DNA of 64,000 nt, taken from Hepsetus odoe. Lineage: Eukaryota; Chordata; Actinopteri; Characiformes; Hepsetidae. The position numbers were made by a program, and so were the translations under genes. The stretch covers positions 26,231,596 through 26,295,595 of the forward strand of contig CM029366.1 of assembly GCA_017165825.1 (NCBI GenBank), written 5' to 3'. Positions 45,859 through 56,342 of this stretch are shown here, piece after piece. Position 1 is the stretch's first letter, and each line of letters opens with the position of its first letter. A model generated the notes under the pieces. That model worked only from the letters and a program-made list of their open reading frames with translations, had not been told where the DNA came from and ran no database searches.

Positions 45859-46677
45859 GTAAATTCTTACTTTATTTGAACTTATTTTGGTTTTTGCCAG
45901 CTGCCCAGTACTTCTTTATCTGATCATTTATGATGAATGGACAAATAGAAATGGTCTGAAATTAATTTGCTGGACTGCACTGGCCTCATGTTGGAGTAGT
46001 GCAGTTCAGAGTATATACATAAAAAAGTGCAGGATGTAAATGTAAATGCAGTTCTACAGATATAACCCTCAGTATTAAAGTACTCATAGTCACAACGTCA
46101 ACTAAAACGATCAACGTCAATGCTCTATGTGTAAAACCTCATTCAACGTAGTTTTGGCTGAATTAATCCTTATAACTTCATCAAAGGTAGGTGGAGCTAA
46201 ACTACAATAGACTGGAAGATATATGAACTGGAAGATACATGCAAATGCACTGAAAGCAGTGGTTTCAAGCAGAATTAGCTCTTTTTATAGCTAAATATCC
46301 ACATAGACACTAGAGCTGCACAATTAATCAAATTATCGTTTTAATTATGATTTATGAATTCAGCAATTATAAAAATAAAAGAATCCACACAAAAGGATTT
46401 AGAAAGGCTGGACATGTCACATGCATACGCTCATCTCTAAAACCAGAACATGTTAACAAGCTGGTATTTCTGGCGATTGTTTTAAGAGATTATTACAAGA
46501 TTATAATAATTATATGAATATTATAAGATTATTATAAGATTTACAAGTAATTATTTAAGTCATATTTAAAACTAACAGTGCACATGATTCATCTTTTTTA
46601 TTATTTTAAGATTTATTTAGATGCAATTTATTCAAACAATATTCATGTCAAATGTGTGTGAAAAGTGAAGCGACAAC

Positions 46678-46890
46678 TTCCATCCATCCATTTTCTGCCA
46701 CTTGTCCCAAACGGGGTCGCGAGGGGAGTGCTGGAGTCCAACCCAGCGCACTCAGGGCGAGGACGGGGGACACACCCTGGACAGGTCGCCAGCCCATCGC
46801 AGGGAGGAGCAGGACGGGGACGGCACCTTGCTCAAGGGTACCTCAGGGCAACCTATCGGGAAGGGGTTCGAACCCCCGATCCTCCGATCA
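46678..46890 (-). repeat. SINE-B copy 2 (tRNA head and RTE-like tail)
   Basis: It shares the same head-tail junction as copy 1, around GCGATGGGCTGGCGACC on the minus strand. Its B-box (GGGGGTTCGAACCCC) is better preserved. Confidence 0.7.
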
Positions 46891-46894
46891 TGAA

Positions 46895-47108
46895 GCGACA
46901 ACTTGTCATTGTGAAACACGGCACCACACACAGTGAACCACAACGAAATGCTACCTCTGCATTTAACCCATACACACACGTGCAGCTATTGAAAGTGCCC
47001 AGGGAGCAGTGATGGGGATGGTACCTTGCTCAAGGGTACCTCAGGGCGACCCACGGGTCTGGGATTCAAACCCACAATCTTCCGATCCTGGGGCCAACTC
47101 CCTAACCA
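46895..47108 (-). repeat. SINE-A copy next to SINE-B
   Basis: It begins close to the head of SINE-B copy 2. Body and B-box are present; the A-box end is lost. Confidence 0.7.
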
Positions 47109-47270
47109 AAAGGAAAAAGAACATTACTTTTTTACTTTTTGTTTAAAAATATATATATCAATGAATGCATGAAGCTTCCAAAGTCAATGAATAATCATTT
47201 TTAATAATTGTGATCTCAAACTGACAAAAATAATTGGGGTTATGATTTTTGCCAAAATCAAGCAGCTTTA

Positions 47271-49128
47271 CTGTGTAGCCTAGGAGTAAACAGAATTGAC
47301 TCTTTTTTTTAAGAGTCAAATTTATGCACTATATCAAGGAAAAAAGGTCTTCTTTCATATGGACCCTTTACAATACATTACAATTAGCCACATTAGTTAT
47401 GAGAGTGTCTACATTGTTAAGGTACTATATGGTTATGTTGTGGTTAAAGTTTAATTCTCTTAATCATGAATATTTTTTAATCATCAGGAACCACCCAATG
47501 GCCATTATTAATTCATCTATGATTTCTGTTTCTCTACACTGAGTAACATACTGACCAGAAAGAGACCTGCTTCCACAAAATGTACTGACATTTTTCTAAT
47601 TTTCTTCATTTCTACTTTACCTCTACATGATCTTAAATGCTACAGACAATGTTCCATGATAGGATCTCATGGCCAGAAGTGCTGTTCTGGCATTTACCTC
47701 GCCTTCGGCACAGCCGGTTTCCCATGACAGCCGCATGATCTTTGAGTGCTGACTGACAAAAGCGTCTGGTCTGTCTGCGATAGGTCTGAAAATGTCAGCC
47801 GCTGTTCTTTGAGAACAGAGCCTCAGTTCTCAATGTCACAACGCTGAGAAGCACAGAGTGGAGTTCAGCATGGCCCAGCTGGAGAATGTAAACATCAGCC
47901 CAGGAGGATCCTGTCAGCCCAACAGCAGGCTAAGGACACTGGGTGCACGCACGGACACAGCAGTGGAACCTGTGTGACATTTAGGCCTTCCCAGGGATGT
48001 CTTTCATGCAACTGCAAGATTTTATCTCCCTCCTTCTCCGAGACTGACCTCAGGTTAAAAGAACGACACTCAAGCCACTAATTCCTTCATGTAATCTGCA
48101 GTTAGTGCACAAAGCCTCAGTCCCCCTGCAATTAACCTTCAGTCTTTCTCCTCAAACGCCCGGGCCATGACACCATGCACTCAGCCAGATAATTAGATAA
48201 AAGCACTTTCACTGCAGAACTGGTGGGAATGGATGGATTACCGCTTCAGGTAGCGAAAACGATCAAAGTTTAGGGATGATTCAGCACCTTCTCTTAGGCA
48301 CATTGAACATCAGAAAATGAAAACCTACTGATCACTAAAGAAAGTGCTTATAGCAGAATCTGTTGGTTCAGAAGCAAGCCTTGAACGAGTATCCATTTAC
48401 AAATTCCTGTGTTAATAAAACACAGTTGTGTTTGTGGCCTGGCATGGTTAGGGCATGTTTCTAATTCTTTCGAAGTTGAGTTGCAATTTGGCAGAAAATC
48501 CACCCCTGCATTGCCACACATGAAACACACGTCCATGAATACACATATCAGTTTGCCAGGATACAGTAAAGTGATGGACACATCCATTTCAGTGTGACCT
48601 ACTGTTTGCCAAAGGGGACCATGACCCAGCCCTGACCCCAGATCCTAGCACATACACACACACATGCACACATACACACACATACATCCACAACCAGGCA
48701 TTTAAGTGTTAAAAGAGCAGAACTGAAGCCTCTCACAGCCCTAAAATGCTGTTTACAGCACACTATGTCTTCAAAGATAAAGGTTTAGGGAGTGATCTGG
48801 AAACCTCTGCACATTCTGATCTCCATACAGCATGGAAGCATGGAAATCCACCATGGTTCTGTTTGGAGCCTGAAGAACTATCAGAAGCAGATCCAGTGCC
48901 TAACAGTGGCCAGAAGTGGGTCAGCTGTATTACAGCCTCAGTGTTGACCGACAAACTGTCAGATTTGGTGAACTCGATCCTTTGAACCTGGAAGCAGGCA
49001 GGCATGCTGGATCTCAGCACAAAACACACACACACACACACACACAAATGCACAGGCTTAGTCCCTGACTCCACTAAGTGTAATTTTAAGGCAACAGAGT
49101 CTTGTAAAATGAGCCAAACAACTTATAC
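47271..49128. other. No gene seen
   Basis: AT-rich sequence with CA repeats near 48655-48690 and 49023-49046. A minus-strand open stretch at 48763-48988 follows a possible acceptor but is unrecognised. Confidence 0.5.
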
Positions 49129-49212
49129 CTTTAGCTGAGGCCTTGTGTTTCCCTCCTTGGGGTTGATTTGCTCCAGCTCTCCTGCTGTCCTACACCATTT
49201 CTGGGCTGTGCT
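49129..49212 (-). other. Candidate non-coding leader exon
   Basis: It is bounded by a possible acceptor (GTGTTTAG) and a good donor (AAAG|GTATAAGT). It could instead run upstream to a start site in the CpG island. It may be a distal first exon of phc2, about 8 kb upstream of the nearer leader. This is inferred from splice signals only. Confidence 0.3.
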
Positions 49213-49229
49213 CTAAACACACAGACCAC

Positions 49230-49460
49230 AGACAGCAGAGGGAAGGGGGGTGGGGGGAACCAGGCATTAGCATTCCAAAGGTCACATGTGATCGCGCTCC
49301 GGCCAATCAGAGGGCATCGTGCAGCATTAGGACACGCCCCCACACACCCCAAGCCACTCCCCTTCCCTCTAGCCCTGCGCGGCTGTCAGTCCGGCAGCTA
49401 GTCGCCATAGCAACACAAAGAGATTTAACCCTTTCGTGGTGCTTCATGGCGCCATGCTTT
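49230..49460. promoter_or_regulatory. Promoter-like CpG/CCAAT island
   Basis: A locally GC-rich stretch with CpGs, a CCAAT box (49303-49307), the palindromic E-box TCACATGTGA (49282-49291, MITF/TFE type) and an X-box (49401). A leader-type exon may leave it on the minus strand toward phc2. On the plus strand an 80-codon frame begins at 49474 but is not recognised. Confidence 0.5.
49401..49414 (+). promoter_or_regulatory. RFX X-box in the 49-kb CpG island
   Basis: GTCGCCATAGCAAC is an exact X-box with a two-base spacer, close to a CCAAT box at 49303. Confidence 0.65.
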
Positions 49461-50339
49461 AAACCAGGCGAGCATGTCTATTAATCCTGAGCGGGTTTTC
49501 TTTTTTTTTTTAACGCTGAAACGGAAAGCAAAGATGCCTTTAAATCAATATGTGTTAACGTTTGCATTTTCCATTTTAGCCGCTCTCTTCCTGCCTCTCA
49601 AGCTCATTCATATTTTAATAAAAATGCAAATGTTAGCACTATTCCAATGGATGCTGCAATGCATCATGATGAACAAATCACAGATGTTGTCTCTCCCTCC
49701 ACCAATCAGCTGCTAAAGATCAACAGCAAATAATTCCAAATTGGACTGTGATGAGCATCCATTGTGGCCCATGATACATCAGTCAGAAAAAAACAACTTT
49801 TTAAAATTGATTTTAAAAAAAAGAAAGCCTTTGATAATTTGCTTATAACAGGCCTACTTGTCTAACCACCTCAAAGAAACTAAAGAAGGCTGAAAAGCAG
49901 GTTCCCCGCTTCACATCTGCATGAAGAAAGATAACAACACTGATGCAGCCTCAGTCATTGAAGAACTGAGTGTGTGTTTCCAGTATGGTCGATATCCAGT
50001 GTGAGACCGTGTCTTCTGCATTATTAGACCATATAGTCTGACATTACTCTCGTGTGATTTGAAGGAGTGATTCTAATGTTTTGAGCCCAAGGGGGAGGGG
50101 CTGAGTATGTCACAATGTATGCAAATGTATTCAAATAATGGGGTTTTAAAGATGAGAGTAAAATGCAGGCTTCGGGGTCCAGGGGTTAAGCTGATTGGTT
50201 GAGGGGGCTAATTCTAGATAACTTGATTGGTCCAAAGGGTGATAGCCTTGCGTGCCTGTGGTTGTGTGTATGTGTGTCCCTGAAGGGGGGAGGTGTGAGA
50301 CAATAACATAGCTCAGCTATAACCTGGTGTCTGTGCCTG

Positions 50340-50371
<32 letters not shown>

Positions 50372-53160
50372 TTTCTGTTTGCCAGCCTTAAGACACCTAA
50401 ACCTAATGGCACCTAAATTAAAATTATTTTGAAAAAATCTAATAGAATGGCTGAATTCCCTTGTTGGATCTAAATCAATTTTTATTTTCACATCCTGAAT
50501 GAAGTCTCCAAAAGGGTAAAAAGGGCTGGAGTCATCTCCATGCTAATACTAAATAATTCATATGTAATATGACTTATTTTGTTTGACCAATACTTAATTA
50601 TCTGGTCCCCAACTGCTCCCTAGATACTGGGCTTCCGGACACAGTGCCCCGCTGCCTTAACGTCTTTTCCAGTAAGACAGTAATTCCCATAAGCCCCACA
50701 GTGGGAGGCTGCAGGGACCCACCAAAGGATCACATGTCACCTGCATGGTGGATTTGATAGTTGTCAACCAGAGGAGCAATGGGCCTCCAAATTGACGCAA
50801 GCATCATATTATGTGGGGATGTAATAGAGCATGCATAATTCATAGGAGGGCAGATGAAATATTTATGGAGGGGGGTCTCTCTGTACCATGCAGGTCCCAC
50901 TACTACAACCACAGGGCTGAGAAATGTGTTCTCTGATACTGTCTTTAGTTTAGATGGTTTTATATGATCATGTGACCAAATTATTACACTACAGATTTTC
51001 AGCACATATGAGTACAGTTTTGCACACAGAAATGTAGCTGAGCAAGACCCTGAACCCCATGTTGCTCCAGTGGGACTGTCCCTGTAGTGAAGAAACGTAA
51101 GCCACGCTGGATAAGAGCGTCAGATAAAAGCCGTAAATGTAAAAGGTAAATATAGATGGTGCATTCCTCTACCTGGAATACATACCATTGAATAAATTGA
51201 TATTTGAACTTTTTTACACTTTAAGAAATTAATGATATTTACTTATACATTCATTTTAAGACTATTTTTAAACATCTTTAACACCCTAGACTCTATCTGT
51301 ATTAGCAGTATCCAGTTCATCATCCACCATTAGCCACCTGTCCAATCCTCACTTCCTTAGACTAGTATTCAGAATTTACCTACCGACTTCTACTGGAAGT
51401 GTGCAAGTATTCAAGCAAGTATTATTATTATTATAAGTATTATTATTTTTATTGTTTATTTTTTTAGTGCAGGAAAATGCATCAATCTAGCCATGAAAAT
51501 TGACAGAATGCGACAGAAGTGGCAAAAAGTAATTGAGATTGAGAGGCACTCAGTTATTCTTTAAGCAATTATTATTTTCTAGAGCAAATGCCTTATATCT
51601 AGTTGATGTACCTATCTGATTATTGGATTGTTAAAAATATTAAAACATTGATTTATTTCAAAATCATTTATGCATTTTGTCTTATTCTAATGCCAGATCA
51701 TTTAATTGTTTCATTCCACACCGTCTTTCATTTTCAGTTCTCAGGATAAAGGCTCTAAATGTCCTCAGCTGACCTGCTGTAGGTAGTAGGTGGTAATAAG
51801 TGACCTCAGAGTCTGATTTGCACAGAGAAACAGGAAGAGTTATCGCCTCACATGACCTTAAAAAACACAGACAGAAAGGCTACATGATGTTGCTTGCTAC
51901 ATGCTGTTCTCAGCATAAAGACTGGCCATTACTCATTCATAAGGATGGGACAACCCTGTATGATACTGCACACACTTCCCTTCCCTGTGAATCTGACTGG
52001 TTGGCTGAGGGGAGCAGAACTGATGCTTCTATGTACTGAAGGACCAAAAGTAGGTCAGTAAAGGGGGATCTGTACAGTGCTTACAGCCTGACACCTAGTG
52101 GTCACTACTAGCAACCTTTCCAAGACTGTTCTTATTTATTCATTCATTCATCCATCCATCCATTTATTCATTTATTTATTTATTGATAGATTGATTGATT
52201 GATTGAGTTATTGAGTTATTGAGTTATACTGAATCCTTCTGAACACATTTCATTTTCTGCATGTGTTCTGTGACACTGTATTGGCACATCAATCAAATAA
52301 AGAGACAATCAGTGAAATTATTTCATTATATAGATTAGCCAGTGTCTTTTTGTCATCAGGCTAATAATAATAGAATCCGGAAAAAATGAGCTGATCATAT
52401 CATGGTGACCCTGTAGCTCTAAAATGTTTGTGTATCTGGTACATTTCTTAACTGGAACAGGCAAGTCGTGATGCTGCAATCTTGCAATCTGTTTGAATGA
52501 AGGGGAAAGAAACAATACTTTCACAACTTTTACACTTATTTTGAACCATCTTGACTTTTCTAGCATTTTCTAGCATTCTTTTTCCTCTGTTGCATTGCCT
52601 CTGATTTACAGTCTGCTGTGCTCTCCTGTTTGTGCCTTTGCTTGGTGCTCCTCTTTTATGCTTTTTTTTTTTCCATGACCAGCTTAAAGACTCAGTGGAG
52701 TGGATGGCAAGAGAGCCCACTATGTTGCCACAGAGACTGAAAGCCTTGAGAAGTAATAAAGCTTGTGTCAGCTGAGAGGGCTTTTGTTAATGTGAAGAGG
52801 TTTGCTTTTTTCACTGATCTCAGACAGGTTTTGTGATTCCTCTTTTCATACTGCTATGAAACATTTAAGTGCCACAAGCTGGTCATAGATCAGCACTTAA
52901 TGAAATTAACTGCTGCTTATTTTTAAAAGCTTAACAGATTTTCACATTTACAGCATCAATGCATTACAGCTCTTGATGTAATGGTTCTCTCTGAAAGCTT
53001 CATTCGGCTCATTCCCACTAAGCATGAGGATGACTTACAGGGTCTTTTTAGACCAGTCTTTGACCAGGCCCAATTTTCTCACTCCACACTTGTAGATCAT
53101 TAATGCCAGAATATTTAAGTCATTTTTATTTTATCATTGTTTCTAAATAATATCTAAAAA
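49460..53160. other. No gene seen
   Basis: It contains a TG microsatellite (50340-50368), a SINE-like tail (51035-51145) and (TTCA/TTTA)n sequence near 52138-52220. No exon is supported. Confidence 0.5.
51035..51145 (+). repeat. SINE-like 3' fragment
   Basis: The wording GCTGGATAAGAGCGTCAGAT followed by AAAAGCCGTAAATGTAAA is the diagnostic 3' end of a common teleost SINE. Confidence 0.55.
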
Positions 53161-53169
53161 AAACTTTTA

Positions 53170-53640
53170 TTTTCTATATGCATTGTATAGCTAAAAATAT
53201 GTGGAACGCCACATCTACATGAGCTTGTTTCAATCCCCTTTGCAAAACCATGGGAATTTATACTGAGTTTCTCTCCCCTTTGTGACTTTAACAGTCCTTC
53301 CTCTTCTGGAAGAAGATTTGGAATGAGTCTGTGGGAACTTGTGGCCATTCAGTCAAAAACAGCATTTATGAGGTCACGCATTGATGTGGGACAAGAGGGC
53401 CTGGCTGGCAGACATACAACCTACTTCTTCAGAAAGGTGTTCAGTCGGGTTGAGATCAAGGCTTTGTGCTGCCACTGGAGCTCCTCACATAAAATCTGTC
53501 AGACCATAACTTGAATCCCTGCTGGAATGGAAAAAGCCTTCCAAACTTTTTAGAACATAAAGTTGTCTAAAATGTCTTTGTATGTTGTCACATTAAGGTT
53601 ATCATTCTGCTGTGGAGCTTTACCTTGCCTATTATCCCTC
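53170..53640. repeat. Interspersed teleost repeat, decayed
   Basis: Sequence around GGAACTTGTGGCCATTCAGT and AGGTGTTCAGTCGGGTTGAG resembles a DNA-transposon-like repeat common in teleosts. The class is not certain and both ends are missing. Confidence 0.45.
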
Positions 53641-53714
53641 CTTCAACACACTTAGCAGTTTGGATTGTGTATCAGTAGGTAGTTCATCATTGGCACCTCA
53701 CAGATTCCGTTATC

Positions 53715-53785
53715 ACAGTCAGACAGACAGACAGACAGATGAAAAGACAGACAGATTTATAGATAGACAGACAGATAGAAAGATT
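53715..53785. repeat. (GACA)n microsatellite
   Basis: An imperfect run of GACA and GATA units. Confidence 0.85.
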
Positions 53786-53899
53786 CCATTAACTTGAACA
53801 TATCAATAAAATTGTTAAACTTTATTATAGAACAAAGAAAACAAATATGAGGTACAATTGGCAGTTTTGTCAGTAAATTTTAAATTTAAATTTCTTTGT

Positions 53900-53995
53900 T
53901 CTATAATATATATAAATATATTATATTATATTATATATATAATATATATATATATGTATATATATATATATGTATACATATATATAATTAAATAA
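53900..53995. repeat. AT-rich palindromic microsatellite
   Basis: Alternating TA with ATAATATA interruptions, able to fold on itself. Confidence 0.8.
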
Positions 53996-54094
53996 TATAG
54001 AAATAGGAGACAGAAAAAGTACCAAAAAAAAAACCCAAGGTAAAACACAGGCCCAGTAAATCCTGTAGTTGCCAATAAATTTTGTGATAATTAA

Positions 54095-54185
54095 ATCAAA
54101 ACATTTTCTTTTTCTTTTGGCTCCTCCTGTTTAGGGGTCGCCACAGATTAACCGCCTCCATTTCTTCCCGTCCTCTGCATCTTCC
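54095..54185. repeat. Short interspersed repeat fragment
   Basis: TTTAGGGGTCGCCACAGATT followed by CTCTGCATCTTCCTG matches a phrase widespread in teleost repeats. Family unknown. Confidence 0.4.
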
Positions 54186-55866
54186 TGCTTTAAACCAAGA
54201 TTTAAATACAAATATAAGAAACTAAAATCTTTTCTGAAATATAATAGGGATAAATTACACTCATTCTTAACACTTAACACTTGTATTCAGTTTGTATTTG
54301 CTCCTGGACTGTGGACTCCTCGGAACAGGGCACATATAGTGATTTTGTTTCCATTGCTCTCTCTGAATGGCTTCATATTAGCTTGGCAACATCCTGTTTA
54401 TGGGTAAAGATCTTTTTCATCAGTTTTGATCTAGTAAATCATGTTTGGGTTTTAGCATATTATTTTCACGCTTCATGAGTTCATTGTGTTGCAAAAGACC
54501 CATTCAGTCCAGTATTACTGAATTATAAATGAATAATTAGTTTAGGTCTATGATCAGCTTTTGACTGAAAACAGTGGGATTTCCAGAAATGGGTCAGTCT
54601 GGTGGTTTAACAGCCAGTTGTTTGTTACTTATGAAGCAATCCAATCTTTTAAAAAAGCAAACAGAAATTGAACAATAACAGTATTCAGGTCGCCGCTATC
54701 AGTTTTGTGTTTTCAGCAAAGCACAGATTATTGTAGCTTAAATAATGAGGTGTGTCACCTGAGCTAGGGAACTGGACATCACCAAATGTTAAAGAGGAAT
54801 AGGAGAGTTAGAAGTCCATATTTTGAGTTGCTTCTAAAATTCAAGCCAGTTAAGTTAAGTGATTTCTTTTCACTTTTTAAGTTTTTTTTGTTAAAGTTCG
54901 TCAGATTGAATAGGGGCATAAATAAGCAGAATACCTCTAATGTGTTTTAACACAATTTCTATTACAAGGAAATCCATTTTTTGCTTCTTTAACAAAATCT
55001 ACAAAGACTTCATGTTAAATTTACTGAAGCAATTGATTTTTCTTGTAGTATTGATACAATATGAAGGTTTTCAGAGACAGTTATTGTGTGCTGTCAAGCT
55101 GTATTATAACTAGGATGTAAAAATATAGCATTTTAAAATAGTTCGGGGAACAATCTTATTATATATGTATGGTTATAACACGTGCTCTAAACAAGATGTA
55201 GACAGAGTCAATACATAAGATGTACTGACAGAGTCAGTAGTCTAAGAATGGGGCATTTCATTTGCCTAAAGATCAATACTGCAGTTAGCTATTAAGAACA
55301 TTCCTGAAATGCAACTTATTTTTATTTCCTGATTTTTTTTTAAACAGAGATTTCAAAGGTATCTCACTGTCTATTAAGTTATTTACATTTTTCACATTTA
55401 ATATAATCTTTCATTTCTATGCTTTCCTTTACAAACCGGCTTTTAAGTCCAGTGTCATCCAACCTGGTGTGTTACACGTGTCACAAGCTCATTTGCCACT
55501 TCCTTATGCTGAGGCTGTTCTCTCCTTCCCTTTCCATTTTGTAACCACAAAGGCCTCGGGTCATTCTTCAATAATCTCTTTCATTTATTTTTTTACCAGT
55601 CCTGGTATGGAGACCGGTATGAAGAGTCTTTTAGCCACAGCTATGCAATTACTGTCTCTGTACTATTAATCTTCTTTCTCACGGCTCAGGTTTTCCACAT
55701 TTTAAGTAACAAATGATGAATTCATTAACTACTAAAGCCTTCCTGCTGTCTTCATACTAAACATTTTAAATGTGGTGCACAGTTTATGATATTTTAAGAT
55801 ATGCAAGCTAGATTCATTTGCTTAATTTGTAACATACTATTATAATAATTAGAATTAGAATGATTA

Positions 55867-55902
55867 TTAATATCATTATCATTATCATTATCATTATCAT
55901 TA
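55867..55902. repeat. (ATTATC)n microsatellite
   Basis: About six hexamer units in tandem. Confidence 0.9.
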
Positions 55903-56144
55903 TTTGATTGAGGCCTCTGTTTCATTTTAAGATTTACAATTTTTAATGTTTTTTTTAATTAAAAAGCTTTGGCCAGGACTACTCATGAATTGAAAGAAAT
56001 ATTACTTTACATTCTGTAGAGGCTGGATAACAAACTGGTACAATACTTGTAGTCAGGACAAGAGTTCCTTTTTTGGAGGGGATTAAGAAAAGCTGAACAA
56101 TTATGGTTTTTCTTTATGCTGCACTTTCTTTCTAAGGTGGGCAT

Positions 56145-56342
56145 TTTACCCATTTGTGTGTGCTGGCCCCAGGATCAGATCAGGATTAGAAGATACTGTC
56201 CCTGTCACTGCTGCCCAGGTGCTTTTAATAGCTGCCCTCTGCTGCACGGGTGTGTACGGGTGAAAAGCACAGGTGTAATTTCCTTGTGCTGTGCCGAGTT
56301 TCACAATGACAAAAATATTCACTTTCACTTTTCACTTTCAGT
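56145..56342 (+). repeat. SINE-A copy, internally deleted
   Basis: The head GGCCCCAGGATCAGATC is joined to the TAGCTGCCCTCTGCTGCAC body and a TCACTTTCACTTTTCAC tail. Confidence 0.65.

Larger units (their letters stand above)
41231..46310. other. Upstream region: repeats, no gene seen
   Basis: It contains purine-rich GA sequence (42050-42780) and fragments with recurring GGTTCC/AAAGAACC words (42340-42560, 43080-43320). It also holds Tc1-like debris and two SINE-A copies. No coding exon is supported. Confidence 0.55.
46311..47270. mobile_element. hAT-like MITE interrupted by two SINEs
   Basis: The left end is TAGAGCTGCACAATTAATC. The right end, read inverted, is TAAAGCTGCTTGATTTTGG. The sub-ends are rich in AATTATGATT-type motifs. 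SINE-B copy 2 and a SINE-A copy sit inside. An 8-base target duplication is not clear. Confidence 0.55.

Noticed and set aside
46652..47012. Overlapping open frames of 63-115 codons
   Set aside because: They fall entirely inside SINE-B and SINE-A copies. Similar frames recur in the other SINE copies, so they are repeat shadows.
48763..48988. Possible minus-strand exon after a CTTCCAG acceptor
   Set aside because: No downstream donor or partner exon fits and the peptide is not recognised. The start includes a CA repeat translated as CVCVCVC.
49474..49716. 80-codon plus-strand frame with a hydrophobic stretch beside the 49-kb CpG island
   Set aside because: It begins with a poly-T-coded FFFF run and resembles no known protein. 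The hydrophobicity comes from T-rich DNA. It is kept only as a note in the island entry.
53700..53800. Short direct repeats resembling a CRISPR-like array
   Set aside because: They are contiguous GACA/GATA units with no spacers, in vertebrate DNA; a plain microsatellite.
16081..56342. Regularly recurring blocks that might suggest tRNA genes
   Set aside because: The A-box and B-box matches belong to dispersed SINEs with tails. None folds into an intact cloverleaf with a proper acceptor stem by eye.
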